From contig CABDWT010000016.1 in assembly GCA_901456055.1 (NCBI GenBank), positions 186,001 through 250,000 of the forward strand: a stretch of DNA of 64,000 nt. Reading direction: 5' to 3'. The notes below the pieces were generated by a model that worked only from the letters and a program-made list of their open reading frames with translations, did no database searches and was not told where the DNA came from. This DNA comes from Phytobacter ursingii (GTDB taxonomy: Bacteria > Pseudomonadota > Gammaproteobacteria > Enterobacterales > Enterobacteriaceae). The position numbers and the translations under genes are program-made. Positions 34,874 to 44,527 of this stretch are shown here, in pieces; position 1 is the first letter of the stretch, and each line of letters begins with the position of its first letter.

Positions 34874-35950
34874 TTAGAACTGGTAAACAATACCCAGCGC
34901 GAACTGGTCGTTTTTGTTGGTACCCGTCTCACGGACGTAATGGGTATCATCCAACAGGTTGAACTGGTATGCCGCATAAACGTTCATGTTTTTGTTGAAG
35001 TAGTACCAGGTACCGAGCTCAATATAGTTAACGCGAGCGGCATCACCGCCTTTAAAGCTGCCGCGACGGCTCAGATCATCACCTTTAGAATAGACGTAAC
35101 CCAGAGACGGACGCAGGCCGAAGTCAAACTGGTACTGAATAACCGCTTCGAAGTTTTGTGTTTTATTGGCGAACTGGCCGTCTTTCTCGGCTGTCATGTT
35201 ACGTGTTTCGCCATACATCATTGCTGCATAAACGTTGTTGGCATCGTATTTTGTCGCAATAGACCAGACCTCAGCATTATCGCCTTTACGGTCAGCAGCC
35301 TGCTCGTCAGTACGGTCCGCTTTCCCATAGGTTGCGGCAAAACCAAAACCATCGAACTCATACGAGGCTGACATGCTGTATCCGTCGCCGTTCTGTTTTC
35401 TTACGATACGGTTGTCATTTTTGCCTTGATATTGCAGCGCCAGATTCAGGCCTTCAACTTCACCGAAGAAATCGCTGACACGGTAGGTTGCAACGCCATT
35501 GGTACGGCCGTTCATAAAGTTGTCAGCGGAGGCCCAGGAATCGCCACCCCATTCAACCAGCATATCGGTGTACGCCGCGACATCATAAGCGACACCATAA
35601 TTGCGGCCATAATCGAAAGAACCAAAGTTGCCAAATTTCAGACCAGCAAAGGCGAGACGTGTATTCTCATCCTGACCACCTTCTGGATGGCTGGCATCCA
35701 TGTTGTATTCCCACTGACCAAACCCGGTCAGTTCGCTGTTGATCTGGGTTTCGCCCTTGATGCCGACACGGGCGTAAGAGGTATCTTCGTTTTCGCTGTT
35801 GTGTTTATCGGTGTCAGACCAAATGCGTTCGCCGACCATTTTTCCGTAGAAATCGACTTTATTACCATTCTTATTATAAATTTCCGCCGCATTTGCCGCG
35901 CCTGCAGATAATAATGCGGGCACTAAGATTGCCAGTACTTTTCTTTTCAT
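34874..35950 (-). CDS. General trimeric porin (OmpC/OmpF family, OmpS1/YedS-like)
   Basis: 358 residues. Signal peptide MKRKVLAILVPALLSAGAANA, then AEIYNKNGNKVDFYGK, the standard OmpC/OmpF start. The loop 3 region (NYGVAYDVAAYTDMLVEWGG) and a C-terminal beta-signal ending in Phe (FALGIVYQF) are present, so the barrel is intact. Its site between serU and drpB is that of yedS in E. coli (often broken there) and ompS1 in Salmonella. It forms outer-membrane diffusion pores; such accessory porins are usually tightly silenced. The upstream region is very AT-rich and long, which fits H-NS silencing, but no operator is identified. Confidence 0.92.
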   Translation of the reverse strand: MKRKVLAILVPALLSAGAANAAEIYNKNGNKVDFYGKMVGERIWSDTDKHNSENEDTSYARVGIKGETQINSELTGFGQWEYNMDASHPEGGQDENTRLAFAGLKFGNFGSFDYGRNYGVAYDVAAYTDMLVEWGGDSWASADNFMNGRTNGVATYRVSDFFGEVEGLNLALQYQGKNDNRIVRKQNGDGYSMSASYEFDGFGFAATYGKADRTDEQAADRKGDNAEVWSIATKYDANNVYAAMMYGETRNMTAEKDGQFANKTQNFEAVIQYQFDFGLRPSLGYVYSKGDDLSRRGSFKGGDAARVNYIELGTWYYFNKNMNVYAAYQFNLLDDTHYVRETGTNKNDQFALGIVYQF

Positions 35951-36258
35951 AATCTATTCCCTTGAGATCATAATTTATATGAATAATTGCAATTTCATCC
36001 GAAATTACAAACTGAATACTATTCTATTAAGTTCATTAATTTTTACGTTAAAAATGTAAGCAAATTATTTAAAATATTGCAGGATGTTTCTATTTTGGCT
36101 GGTATTTAGATTGTGAATTTGAAAGCTATTAAGTATTTAGTCTTTTGATTTTATTGTATTTTTATTGTGTATGATTTTCTTGAGAATATAATTCTAACGC
36201 ATTTTATTTGGTGGGGTTATCTTTGAGTGGTTTATATTTTTATGATGAACAAAAAGTT
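35951..36258. other. Long AT-rich leader/control region of the porin gene
   Basis: About 300 bp of strongly AT-rich DNA upstream of the porin start with many T/A tracts. No open frame of note. It must hold the porin promoter and looks like a target for H-NS, but I cannot place boxes with confidence. Confidence 0.5.
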
Positions 36259-36356
36259 AAAAAAAAGCCTGGGGGGATGCCCAGGCGAAAAAATAGTGCA
36301 GAAAAGAATGATGAATAAAACAGAAGTAACGCAATACTGATAGTTCCGAAATGGTG
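36259..36356 (-). ncRNA. rseX: Probable RseX small RNA
   Basis: On the minus strand a -10-like TATATT (36363-36368) is followed by about 70 bases of U-rich unstructured sequence and a strong terminator: GCCTGGG (36280-36286) pairing with CCCAGGC (36267-36273), then eight T. No open frame fits. In E. coli the Hfq-binding sRNA RseX (91 nt; targets ompA and ompC mRNA) lies at this same place between yedR (drpB) and yedS. Length, orientation next to a porin gene, and a U-rich body agree. The identity rests on synteny and architecture, not on an alignment. Confidence 0.65.
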
Positions 36357-36613
36357 CCACAGAATATAAGATAAATATACAGCCAATTTATATGACTCTT
36401 TTCAATATATGAAACAGGCTAAACACAACTTAATTATTTTTAGGTTGAATGAGTGCGGTGAAAAACCACGCAAAAAAGCCCGTTGCGGAATATCAATTTA
36501 TGCTCTTTTTGTTGAGTCTGACTGGATAAAGTCTTTTGAAAAACCTACAAGTCCAGTGTATTGTGATATTTATCACATTTATGGTGAAATTATATAATGT
36601 TGTTGCATTGACA

Positions 36614-36898
36614 ATGAAGAGCGCCAGGAAAGATGAGGATCCAGAAAAAAAGATACGCAGCCCTGGGGGAAAATTGGCCTTATGGGCTTTCTGGTTGTTT
36701 TGTCTGCATTTTATCTGGAGCCTTGCGCAGATTGCCTGGACGGTCAATCGTACCGCTGCAATATCGGCGGGGGGGTTATTCGATGCTGAACCGGGCCGAT
36801 GGATACTGGCATTCCTCAGTCTCCTGACTTTCGGCACAGTAGGGCTCATATTGGGTTGGATTGCATGGTATACCCGCCCTCGCGGGACGAACGCATAA
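36614..36898 (+). CDS. drpB: Cell division protein DrpB (YedR)
   Basis: 94 residues from the ATG at 36614; an in-frame ATG at 36536 would give 120 residues, and the start is uncertain. Two membrane segments flank a short periplasmic loop (LALWAFWLFCLHFIWSLAQI at about 20-40, then ILAFLSLLTFGTVGLILGWI near 65-85). E. coli DrpB is a small inner-membrane protein that supports the divisome, notably together with DedD. It lies between the porin locus and yedJ as in E. coli. The call uses synteny and membrane layout. Confidence 0.75.
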   Translation: MKSARKDEDPEKKIRSPGGKLALWAFWLFCLHFIWSLAQIAWTVNRTAAISAGGLFDAEPGRWILAFLSLLTFGTVGLILGWIAWYTRPRGTNA

Positions 36899-36950
36899 GC
36901 AATGAAATAAAATGATGCTATGGTTACGGTTTTCCCTGGATGGAGTGACC

Positions 36951-37652
36951 ATGACATTAACTGAATGGCAGCAGTGCTTCGACACATGGGTCGGACAACA
37001 TTATAGCCAGACGGATGCCGCCCACGATGTTGCCCATTTTCGCCGGGTCTGGCGTACCGCGCAGCATCTTATGGAAGGGCTGGAAGTGGACGCGCTGGTG
37101 ATTCTGACGGCCTGTTATTTTCACGATATCGTCAGTCTGGCAAAAAATGATCCCCAGCGATCCTTAGCCTCACGTATGGCGGCGGAAAAAACGGCAGCTA
37201 TTCTGCGCGCGGATTTTCCGCATTTCCCGGAAGAACGCTACCCTGCGGTGCGTCATGCTATTGAGGCGCACAGCTACAGCGCCGGGATCGCGCCACAAAC
37301 GCCGGAGGCGAAAATTGTTCAGGATGCCGACAGACTTGAAGCGCTAGGCGCCATTGGGCTGGCGCGCGTTTTTGCAGTTGCCGGCTCGCTGGGTGTCGCC
37401 TTATTTGATAGTCGCGATCCCTTTGCCGACGGGCGTGAACTCAACGATAAACGCTATGCGCTTGACCATTTTCGCACCAAGCTGCTGACGTTGCCCGCCA
37501 CCATGCAGACGGAAAAGGGGAGAGCGCTGGCACAGCATAATGCCGATTATCTGGTGCAGTTTATGGCGAAAATCAGCGCTGAATTACAGGGTAATTACCA
37601 CGGGCTGGATAACGAGGTTTTGCATCGTTTTTGTCATCATAAACCAGGCTGA
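36951..37652 (+). CDS. yedJ: HD-domain phosphohydrolase YedJ
   Basis: 233 residues from the ATG at 36951 (GGAG upstream); E. coli YedJ has 231. HD-superfamily metal motif with H in [13 protein letters not shown], the HD pair in [13 protein letters not shown] near 55-60, and the distal Asp in [15 protein letters not shown]. Such enzymes hydrolyse nucleotides or other phosphates; the substrate of YedJ is not established. It runs 17 bp ahead of vsr. In E. coli the cytosine methylase gene dcm lies between them, but it is absent here. Confidence 0.95.
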   Translation: MTLTEWQQCFDTWVGQHYSQTDAAHDVAHFRRVWRTAQHLMEGLEVDALVILTACYFHDIVSLAKNDPQRSLASRMAAEKTAAILRADFPHFPEERYPAVRHAIEAHSYSAGIAPQTPEAKIVQDADRLEALGAIGLARVFAVAGSLGVALFDSRDPFADGRELNDKRYALDHFRTKLLTLPATMQTEKGRALAQHNADYLVQFMAKISAELQGNYHGLDNEVLHRFCHHKPG

Positions 37653-37669
37653 TAGCACGAGGGGAGCGA

Positions 37670-38134
37670 ATGGCAGATGTCCACGATAAAGCGACGCGCA
37701 GCAAAAATATGCGTGCCATCGCCACCCGTGACACGGCAATCGAAAAACGGCTTGCTTCGCTGCTGGAGAGGCTTGGCCTGACATTCCGTGTCCAGGATGC
37801 TGCGTTACCTGGACGCCCTGATTTTGTGCTGGATGAATATCGCGCCGTCATCTTTACCCACGGTTGTTTCTGGCATCACCACGATTGCTATTTATTTAAA
37901 GTGCCCGCGACGCGTACTGAATTCTGGCTGGAAAAAATAGGTAAAAATGTCGTGCGTGACAACCGCGATAGCGCATTGCTGCGAGAGCAGGGGTGGCGCG
38001 TGCTCATTGTCTGGGAATGTGCGCTACGCGGGCGGCTTAAATTAACGGATGATGCACTGGCCGAGCGGCTCGAGGAGTGGATCTGCGGGGGCGGCGACAC
38101 CGCGCAGATCGACACGCTGGGCATTCATCAATGA
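37670..38134 (+). CDS. vsr: Very short patch repair endonuclease Vsr
   Basis: 154 residues, normal length. Key catalytic parts are present: the Asp in PGRPDFVLDEYRAVIF near residue 51, and the zinc/His cluster HGCFWHHHDCY at about 64-74. Vsr nicks DNA 5' of T in T:G mismatches made by deamination of Dcm-methylated CCWGG sites. Here it directly follows yedJ, with no dcm gene before it, so it is an orphan at this locus. A ribosome site (GAGGGGAG) precedes the ATG. Confidence 0.96.
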   Translation: MADVHDKATRSKNMRAIATRDTAIEKRLASLLERLGLTFRVQDAALPGRPDFVLDEYRAVIFTHGCFWHHHDCYLFKVPATRTEFWLEKIGKNVVRDNRDSALLREQGWRVLIVWECALRGRLKLTDDALAERLEEWICGGGDTAQIDTLGIHQ

Positions 38135-38137
38135 ACG

Positions 38138-39049
38138 TTACTTTTCCGCTTCACAAGGGCTAATCACGGGTCGGGCAGGGAGAAGGTATTTCCCCAGCGT
38201 TACCAGTACGACCGCCATAATGATAATTCCGAGCGCGAGCCACTCAATGCTGGAAAGATGTTCGCCGCCAAAACCGGTACCAAGCAAAACGGCCACAACC
38301 GGGTTAACGTAGGCATAGCTGGTGGCGATAGCCGGGCTGACATTGCGTATCAGGTACATATAGGCATTGATGGCAATCACAGAACCGAAGATGGCCAGAT
38401 AGCCGACCGCCATAAAGCCCTGCACCGTCGGTAGTGTGGTCATCCTCTCGCCGCTGAGTACGGAGGCGGTCAACAAGACGAGGCCTGCGGCCAGCATTTC
38501 GATTGCGCCAGCCATCATGCCGGTAGGTAATTCAATACGTGAACCGTAGACGGAACCGAATGCCCAGCTCAGTGAGCCGACGAGGATCATCAGCGCACCC
38601 CAGGGATTACCGCTCAGGTTGCCGCCGCTATTAAGCAGGATGATACCCGCAAGGCCAATAGCAATCCCCATCCATTCTAATTTGCGGGTCTGGATACCAA
38701 AAAAGTGGCTAAAGCAGAGCGTAAAGAGCGGAACGGTCGCTACGACGACGGCAGCGATGCCGGAAGGGACGTTCTGATGTTCCGCAACGGTCACAAAACC
38801 GTTACCGACGGCAAGTAATAACACGCCAATCAGGGCCGCATTAAGCAAAGGACGCAGCCGGGGGAGTTTATGGCCCGTAATAAGCAAGAATGCCATGAGT
38901 AAAATGCCGGCAGAAAGGAAACGTACGCCAGCCATCATAAACGGTGGCCAGCTTTCAACCCCGATGCGAATAACAAAGTACGTGGAACCCCAAATGATAT
39001 ACAGCGCAAAAAGTGCACCAATAAGCGGTAGAACTTGCCTGAAATGCAT
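38138..39049 (-). CDS. yedA: EamA-family inner membrane transporter YedA
   Basis: 303 residues from the ATG at 39049; a GTG two codons earlier is the alternative. Ten predicted membrane segments in two EamA (DMT) repeats: YIIWGSTYFVIRIGVESWPP early, SLSWAFGSVYGSRIELP in the middle and ATSYAYVNPVVAVLLGT late. It is a metabolite exporter of uncertain substrate. It converges on vsr with three bases between the stops. Close to the E. coli protein throughout. Confidence 0.95.
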   Translation of the reverse strand: MHFRQVLPLIGALFALYIIWGSTYFVIRIGVESWPPFMMAGVRFLSAGILLMAFLLITGHKLPRLRPLLNAALIGVLLLAVGNGFVTVAEHQNVPSGIAAVVVATVPLFTLCFSHFFGIQTRKLEWMGIAIGLAGIILLNSGGNLSGNPWGALMILVGSLSWAFGSVYGSRIELPTGMMAGAIEMLAAGLVLLTASVLSGERMTTLPTVQGFMAVGYLAIFGSVIAINAYMYLIRNVSPAIATSYAYVNPVVAVLLGTGFGGEHLSSIEWLALGIIIMAVVLVTLGKYLLPARPVISPCEAEK

Positions 39050-39241
39050 ACTCACTCACAGCAAAATAAAAAGGAGGCATATAGTAAACGCCAAAACTAT
39101 CGCCCTGGCGAGTGGTTAATTGTATTTTATCTGTTAAATTTTTGTTGTCTTACGCTTGAGGATTTTCGCTGTTGCTTTTTTACATCATACTTAGAGAATC
39201 AACAGGCAAAAAATCGCAGATAATCAATAAGGAAGACCATT

Positions 39242-40153
39242 TTGGCAGGAAGTAGCTTATTAACTTTACTCGATGACATCGCCACATTGCTGGATGACAT
39301 TTCGGTGATGGGTAAACTGGCGGCAAAAAAAACCGCTGGTGTACTGGGGGACGACCTCTCCCTCAATGCCCAGCAGGTTACTGGCGTACGCGCAAACCGC
39401 GAATTACCCGTCGTCTGGAGCGTCGCAAAAGGATCACTGCTCAATAAAGTGATTCTGGTGCCGCTGGCGCTATTGATCAGCGCTTTTATCCCCTGGGCCG
39501 TTACGCCGTTATTAATGATTGGCGGGGCGTTTTTGTGTTTTGAAGGTGTCGAGAAAGTGTTACACACCCTTGAGGCCCGTAAACATAAAGAAACGCAGGA
39601 AGCACGCGAACAGCGGCTGAATGCGATGGCCTCACAAGATCCGCGCGAATTTGAACGCGATAAAGTTAAAGGCGCCATTCGCACCGATTTTATTCTGTCG
39701 GCCGAAATTGTCGCTATCACCCTCGGTATCGTGGCCGAAGCGCCGCTGTTAAATCAGGTGCTGATTTTGTCTGGAATTGCGGTGCTGGTCACGATTGGGG
39801 TGTATGGCCTGGTGGGCATTATTGTCAAACTGGACGATATGGGGTACTGGCTGGCAGAAAAACGCGCGGCGCTTGCGCAGGGGCTGGGCAAAAGCTTGTT
39901 ATTTATTGCACCCTGGCTAATGAAAATATTGTCGGTTGTCGGGACGCTGGCCATGTTCCTGGTTGGCGGCGGTATTGTGGTACACGGTATTGCGCCGTTA
40001 CACCACGCCATTGAACATATGGCGCAAGGCAGCAGTACCTTCGTTGCGGCATTGCTCCCCGTGCTGGCTAATCTGGTATTGGGTTTTATCATCGGTGCGA
40101 TAGTGTTATTAGCGGTGAAACTTATTGCACGACTGCGTGGTACGCATGCCTGA
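39242..40153 (+). CDS. yedI: DUF808 inner membrane protein YedI
   Basis: 303 residues with a TTG start at 39242 after AAGGAAG, as in E. coli YedI. N-terminal [20 protein letters not shown], several membrane segments (about 70-95, 160-190, 215-290) and the soluble stretch [18 protein letters not shown]. The function is unknown. It is divergent from yedA across 192 bp. Confidence 0.93.
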   Translation: MAGSSLLTLLDDIATLLDDISVMGKLAAKKTAGVLGDDLSLNAQQVTGVRANRELPVVWSVAKGSLLNKVILVPLALLISAFIPWAVTPLLMIGGAFLCFEGVEKVLHTLEARKHKETQEAREQRLNAMASQDPREFERDKVKGAIRTDFILSAEIVAITLGIVAEAPLLNQVLILSGIAVLVTIGVYGLVGIIVKLDDMGYWLAEKRAALAQGLGKSLLFIAPWLMKILSVVGTLAMFLVGGGIVVHGIAPLHHAIEHMAQGSSTFVAALLPVLANLVLGFIIGAIVLLAVKLIARLRGTHA

Positions 40154-40232
40154 ATTCTCGATTTTGCCACTACGCAAAAGGTTGAAACTTCGTCTAAGGT
40201 GAAATCGTTTCACCCTGATACAGGAGGCAAAG

Positions 40233-40415
40233 ATGGTCTTTTTGGTCAGTGATGAAGTAAAAGCAAAAAATGGTGGGCAGTGCATGATTGTCACTGGTTA
40301 TTCCAGCGGGATGGTGGAGTGTCGCTGGTATGACGGTTACGTCGTAAAACGTGAAGCCTTCCGGGAAGATGAACTGCTTCCCGGTGAAGGACGAAAGCTT
40401 TGCGAAGAGGCATAG
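40233..40415 (+). CDS. yodC: Small protein YodC (DUF2158)
   Basis: 60 residues, matching E. coli YodC in length and core (MIVTGYSSGMVECRWYDGY, then VKREAF). It has the compact beta-rich DUF2158 fold; no function is known. A strong AGGAGG precedes the ATG and a terminator follows at 40422. Confidence 0.95.
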   Translation: MVFLVSDEVKAKNGGQCMIVTGYSSGMVECRWYDGYVVKREAFREDELLPGEGRKLCEEA

Positions 40416-40421
40416 CCATCT

Positions 40422-40449
40422 AAAACGCCCGGCATGCCCGGGCGTTTTT
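40422..40449 (+). terminator. Terminator after yodC
   Basis: Stem CGCCCGG/CCGGGCG flanked by AAAA and TTTTT, six bases after the yodC stop. Confidence 0.88.
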
Positions 40450-40518
40450 CTTCTTTCAGTTATTTGCCGTTGGCAATCGCATAGCGCATTCAGCGTGGCG
40501 TTTATTCAGGGAGTCTTT

Positions 40519-42231
40519 GTGGGGCAGGAAAAAGTCGTTAAAAGTCCTCCGCGACTTGCGTTTGTCAAAACCTGGTTTGTTCCCAGCCGGGTCGTGAATC
40601 TCTGTTTTGTTATTGTGCTGGTCTGTTCTACGGTTCTGACATGGCGTGAAGTCATTGTGATGAAAGGCGCGTATGTCGTTAGTCAGCGTAACGCGCTGGA
40701 TAATGTTGCCAATGTGCTGGACAGGCAGATGCAGGTTGGCATCGACCGTCTGCTATTTTTCCGCAATGGTATGCAGTCTGCGGTACAAACGCCGCTCGCT
40801 TTCGATGTTTTACGTAACATACAGGCGGAGTTTGAACAGAAGCGCATACAGCCTTACTGGCAAATAGTGCTGGATAACCGCCGGACGCTGCCTTTATATG
40901 GCGTGTCAGACTATTTTGTCGAACAAAGCGCCTCGTTAAGCCGCGATAACCCGCTATTGCATAATGAACTGACCGCCGCGATGGAGCTCGGTTATCTGTT
41001 CCGTTTTGCCTCCAGTGCCACTATGTTTCCACGCCGCGCGCTCTATGTCTCCCGTGCGGGTTTTTTTATCTCCACATTACCCGTCGGGAACAATAATGAA
41101 ATTGTTCAGCAGTATTACCAGTATCTGACCAGCCCCTGGTTTACCGGGCAAAGTGAGCGTGAAAACAAACTGCGCGGGGTACGTTGGTTTAGTGACGAAG
41201 CGCACGAATTGAGTCTTGCCGATTCACTGGTGACCGCCAGTGTGCCGCTGGATTATCAAAACGACTGGTATGGCGTGCTATCAATGAGTTTTCCTGTGTC
41301 ATCAATGAAGGCATTACTGACCGAAGCGCGACAGAATCAGGATAGAGGCGAATACCAGCTGTATGATGCGCAGTTTGCTTTACTTACGACTACCGCAGAG
41401 CGTGGAACCGCGGAACAACACTTTTCCAGCGAGGAACGGGCGCAGCTGAAACGGGAAATGGCCAAAGACACAGCGGGCGGCTTGCGTCTGGGGACGCGGT
41501 TCGTGAGCTGGGAAAAACTCAAACATTTCGAAGGCAGTGTGCTGCGTATCCAGACGTTGCGTGAGGGGTTGCGCGGTGATTTTGGCAGTATCAGTCTCGC
41601 CCTGGCTTTATTGTGGCTCCTGTTTACCACTCTGCTGTTGCTCTCGTGGGGCGTTATCCGGCAGATGGTCAGTAATATGTTCCAGCTCCAGCATACATTG
41701 CAATGGCAGGCCTGGTATGACCCATTGACGCGGCTGAATAACCGCGGCGCGTTGTTTGAGCGCGCCCGGGTGCTGACAAATGAGTGTGCTGCGCAAAATC
41801 TCCCGCTCTCGGTGATTCAAATTGACCTTGACCATTTTAAGCGGGTCAACGACCGCTTTGGTCATCAGGCCGGGGATCTGGTGTTGTCTTATGCTGCGGG
41901 CTTGATTGGTAAATCGATCCGCGAGCAGGATGTGGCCGGGCGAGTCGGGGGGGAAGAATTTTGTGTATTGCTGCCCGGGGCGACGCTTCTGGATGCGACC
42001 GTGGTTGCAGAAAAAATCCGCCAGCGTATCAGCGGCAAAGAAATTTTTGTTCAAAAGAGCAAAACTATTCGCGTTACCGCCTCACTCGGTGTCTGTAGCG
42101 CGCAGGAGGGCGGCAACTATGATTTCGAATATCTCCAGTCTGTTGCCGACCGTCGTTTATATCAGGCAAAAAATAACGGTCGCAATCAGGTTTGCGCCGA
42201 GGACGGCGTGGCGCCATTACCCAACACATAA
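40519..42231 (+). CDS. dgcQ: Diguanylate cyclase DgcQ (YedQ)
   Basis: 570 residues from a GTG at 40519 with AGGGAG six bases upstream; the open frame extends to 40351 but that part overlaps yodC. Membrane segments lie near 30-50 and 355-375, with a periplasmic CHASE7-like sensor between. The C-terminal GGDEF domain has GGEEF at 477-481 and an inhibitory I-site REQD at 468-471, five residues before it. It makes c-di-GMP, promoting biofilm and cellulose and opposing motility. Its 3' end overlaps convergent yedP by 46 bp. Confidence 0.95.
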   Translation: MGQEKVVKSPPRLAFVKTWFVPSRVVNLCFVIVLVCSTVLTWREVIVMKGAYVVSQRNALDNVANVLDRQMQVGIDRLLFFRNGMQSAVQTPLAFDVLRNIQAEFEQKRIQPYWQIVLDNRRTLPLYGVSDYFVEQSASLSRDNPLLHNELTAAMELGYLFRFASSATMFPRRALYVSRAGFFISTLPVGNNNEIVQQYYQYLTSPWFTGQSERENKLRGVRWFSDEAHELSLADSLVTASVPLDYQNDWYGVLSMSFPVSSMKALLTEARQNQDRGEYQLYDAQFALLTTTAERGTAEQHFSSEERAQLKREMAKDTAGGLRLGTRFVSWEKLKHFEGSVLRIQTLREGLRGDFGSISLALALLWLLFTTLLLLSWGVIRQMVSNMFQLQHTLQWQAWYDPLTRLNNRGALFERARVLTNECAAQNLPLSVIQIDLDHFKRVNDRFGHQAGDLVLSYAAGLIGKSIREQDVAGRVGGEEFCVLLPGATLLDATVVAEKIRQRISGKEIFVQKSKTIRVTASLGVCSAQEGGNYDFEYLQSVADRRLYQAKNNGRNQVCAEDGVAPLPNT

Positions 42232-43025
42232 TCCATTCCTTCCCGCCACCCCGCTGCGCCTTCAAGGGCGCAGTGGTACACCCGATCTGGGGTATCATAT
42301 TGTAAGCGGATCCCCTGGCGGTTCAGCCCCTTCACCACAATAGCGAAATTGACGGTATCCAACAGCGGCGCGTCGTTAGGACCATCCCCTAATCCTATGG
42401 TGATATGGCCGGTACCGTCATAATGACGATACTGGCGTATTAACCAGTTCACTGCCTGATCTTTGCCGCTACGTTCATCAAGAACATGCCAGAACCTTGC
42501 CCCCTGAACGAAACGTAAGCCGAGCTCGGCCAGTTCGGCGTCGAAAACCTGCATCTGCTCATCGCTATCCCGCCAGATTAACGTCTCAGACGCTTCCTGC
42601 AAACGGGCGAGCGAGGCTTGAGCTGGCGGAAGACCGGTAACATCAGCCAGGATGTGCTCGTCCATTTCGCTAAAGGTTGTGAATTTGTAGCCATCGCGAC
42701 TGCGCAATTCAATGAGAACTTTAGTAATTTCGTCGTGAGAAGAGCCTGTCATGATACGCGGATAGTTTTCGTGATCCTGCCAGTGTTCATCAAGCTGAAT
42801 GACAGCGCCGTTCTCGGCAATAAAGGGCAGGCCTTCCAGACCCAGCATGCGTTGTACCGCCATCATCTCGGCGGCAGTTTTGCTACTACAGAGGATCAAA
42901 GGAATGTGGTGTTCACGAAGCCGGGCAAGCCACTCAGCCGCCGGTTGCCAGTCGCCGGTATGGCTATCCTGGAGTGTGCCGTCAACATCGGAAAACACCA
43001 GCAATGGGTCATCAAGCGTTAGCAT
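42186..43025 (-). CDS. yedP: Mannosyl-3-phosphoglycerate phosphatase-like YedP
   Basis: 279 residues from the ATG at 43025 with AAGGAG upstream; the open frame to 43130 lacks signals. HAD type IIB: motif [12 protein letters not shown] at about 10-20, motif [13 protein letters not shown], and motif [15 protein letters not shown]. The family dephosphorylates mannosyl-3-phosphoglycerate, but enterics lack an obvious synthase in this region, so the true substrate is open. It overlaps the end of dgcQ by 46 bp (convergent). Confidence 0.93.
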   Translation of the reverse strand: MLTLDDPLLVFSDVDGTLQDSHTGDWQPAAEWLARLREHHIPLILCSSKTAAEMMAVQRMLGLEGLPFIAENGAVIQLDEHWQDHENYPRIMTGSSHDEITKVLIELRSRDGYKFTTFSEMDEHILADVTGLPPAQASLARLQEASETLIWRDSDEQMQVFDAELAELGLRFVQGARFWHVLDERSGKDQAVNWLIRQYRHYDGTGHITIGLGDGPNDAPLLDTVNFAIVVKGLNRQGIRLQYDTPDRVYHCALEGAAGWREGMDYVLGNGATPSSAQT

Positions 43026-43188
43026 GGTCTGCTCCTTGCAGTCAGGTAAGACAAATCTCATTTTTACGTAAGGCCACTCAGCGAAACATCGGTACCAAAT
43101 ACAGGTAAGCGGCATGGCGCGGGCGCTCATGGATGTGCACGCGGCGGAAATATTGCGCGACTAAATTATTCAAACCAGGAATATTACC

Positions 43189-43217
43189 TTGTCATGCAAT
43201 AAGTTTGAGGATATGGT
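43189..43217 (+). promoter_or_regulatory. Promoter of dsrA
   Basis: TTGTCA at 43189-43194 and TATGGT at 43212-43217, separated by 17 bp, placed 5-7 bases before the expected DsrA 5' end. This explains transcription away from yedP toward yodD. Confidence 0.7.
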
Positions 43218-43221
43218 TCCA

Positions 43222-43309
43222 GTTACATCAGATTCCCTGGTGTAACGAATTTTCAAGTGCTTCTTGCGAGAGCAAGTTTTATCCCGGCCACCCCATGACC
43301 GGGATTTTT
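43222..43309 (+). ncRNA. dsrA: Small regulatory RNA DsrA
   Basis: The sequence follows E. coli DsrA in order: ACATCAGAT then CCTGGTGTAACGAATTTT (stem-loop 1 and the rpoS-pairing region), AAGTGCTTCTTGC with AGCAAGTTT (the hns-pairing stem-loop 2), and ATCCCGGCCACCCCATGACC with GGGATTTTTT (terminator stem). Length is about 88 nt. DsrA with Hfq activates rpoS translation at low temperature and represses hns. It lies between yedP and yodD as in E. coli. The stem 2 and terminator loops differ by compensating changes. Confidence 0.95.
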
Positions 43310-43314
43310 TCTTT

Positions 43315-43545
43315 CTAACGATTCACTTCCGTCACGCTAAAGTCGTGAATATCAAGCTCGAACGCCTCTGCCAGTTCACGCCAGGTGTGGTAATCCCGCC
43401 CATCGATGCTAACGCGCTCACCATCGCCGTCAGCAACCCGATGGATTTCGCTCTCGCATATCTCATTGATTGCTGCCAGCAGGGCATCAACGTCGACACT
43501 GACGTCCCGCTTTGCGGTGTCGCTGTACTCTTTCACTGTACTCAT
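43315..43545 (-). CDS. yodD: Small stress-related protein YodD
   Basis: 76 residues from the ATG at 43545, preceded by GAGGTGAG; a start at 43554 is less likely. It matches E. coli YodD (KEYSDTAKRDVSVDVDALLA, AINEICESEIHR, YHTWRELAEAFELDIHDFSV). E. coli yodD is a stress-induced gene linked to peroxide and acid response; the biochemical role is unknown. It converges on dsrA. Confidence 0.93.
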   Translation of the reverse strand: MSTVKEYSDTAKRDVSVDVDALLAAINEICESEIHRVADGDGERVSIDGRDYHTWRELAEAFELDIHDFSVTEVNR

Positions 43546-43673
43546 CCGTCTCACCTCATTGTCAGGCCCGTTGATAAGTATAGTCGGTAGAAAAAATAGT
43601 CAGCCAAACGCCCGGAGGCTGCCAGCTATTGAGAATTGTTCTACACTGGCACAAATGAAACAGGAGGATGAAT

Positions 43674-43862
43674 ATGAAGGTAAACGATCGGGTTACGGTC
43701 AAGACGGACGGTGGTCCGCGCCGTCCGGGTGTCGTGCTGGCTATTGAAGAATTCAATGAAGGTACGATGTACCTGGTGTCACTTGATGATTACCCGCTCG
43801 GTATCTGGTTCTTTAATGAAAAAGGTCATCCGGACGGGATTTTTGTTGAACTGATTGATTAA
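43674..43862 (+). CDS. dsrB: Small protein DsrB
   Basis: 62 residues. Two ATGs are close; the one at 43674 is chosen because AGGAGG ends seven bases before it, whereas the ATG at 43668 would be only one base from it. [20 protein letters not shown] matches E. coli DsrB almost fully. The function is unknown. It converges on rcsA, with a hairpin between them. Confidence 0.95.
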   Translation: MKVNDRVTVKTDGGPRRPGVVLAIEEFNEGTMYLVSLDDYPLGIWFFNEKGHPDGIFVELID

Positions 43863-43871
43863 TTTCATTCG

Positions 43872-43888
43872 CCCTCCGTTCAGGAGGG
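43872..43888. terminator. Hairpin between dsrB and rcsA
   Basis: CCCTCC/GGAGGG stem with a 5-base loop in the 41-bp convergent gap. No T tract follows, so termination is uncertain. Confidence 0.4.
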
Positions 43889-43903
43889 TGATCCCTCAAT
43901 ATT

Positions 43904-44527
43904 TTATCGCATATTCACAAAGATACCGCTTGTCACATTGTCGGTCAGACGAACGACATGATAGATCACTTGCTTATTATGCGTTTTAATTTTCCTTTTA
44001 ATATTACCTTTATGGGAAGATACCGTTTTAGCTTTAATATTCATCTGATCGGATATTTGGATGGTATCCTGCCCCGACATCCACATCTTGAGCATGCTGG
44101 ATTCCGTCCGACTCAGTGATAGCGTGGGTAAATTAATGTGCCCAATACTCTTTTTCTCTTTACTAAGATAGTCAGCCAAAATATCGTCCAGCGACTCAGG
44201 CTTTATCGACTTCGAACTGATCAATAAATTCTTGCGAACTAACAAATATTCATCAAAGTGAATATTCGCTATTGCCATAAATACAATAAATAACGTCCGG
44301 GGGTGTTGAGTAATGATTTCTTTTATATGCTGACTGCTGACAGGATCGTGAATAAAGCAGTCCTCATTAATAAACACCACCGTGGGTTGTAACGCCACAC
44401 ATGCCGATTCGAGCTCGTCAACGGTTGTTACGTCGTTGATTTCTCGTTTTTTTACCCCCCGGCTTGCCAGATACCCCGTTAGTCCCAACCGGGTATAACT
44501 GCATAAATCCATAATAATCGTTGACAT
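43904..44527 (-). CDS. rcsA: Capsule/motility co-regulator RcsA
   Basis: 207 residues. The C-terminal LuxR-type HTH ([20 protein letters not shown], then [20 protein letters not shown]) and RcsA-specific N-terminal [20 protein letters not shown] identify it. RcsA forms heterodimers with RcsB, activates colanic acid capsule genes and helps repress flhDC, and is degraded by Lon. It is AT-rich relative to neighbours. It lies between the flagellar operon end (fliR) and dsrB, as in E. coli. Confidence 0.96.
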   Translation of the reverse strand: MSTIIMDLCSYTRLGLTGYLASRGVKKREINDVTTVDELESACVALQPTVVFINEDCFIHDPVSSQHIKEIITQHPRTLFIVFMAIANIHFDEYLLVRKNLLISSKSIKPESLDDILADYLSKEKKSIGHINLPTLSLSRTESSMLKMWMSGQDTIQISDQMNIKAKTVSSHKGNIKRKIKTHNKQVIYHVVRLTDNVTSGIFVNMR

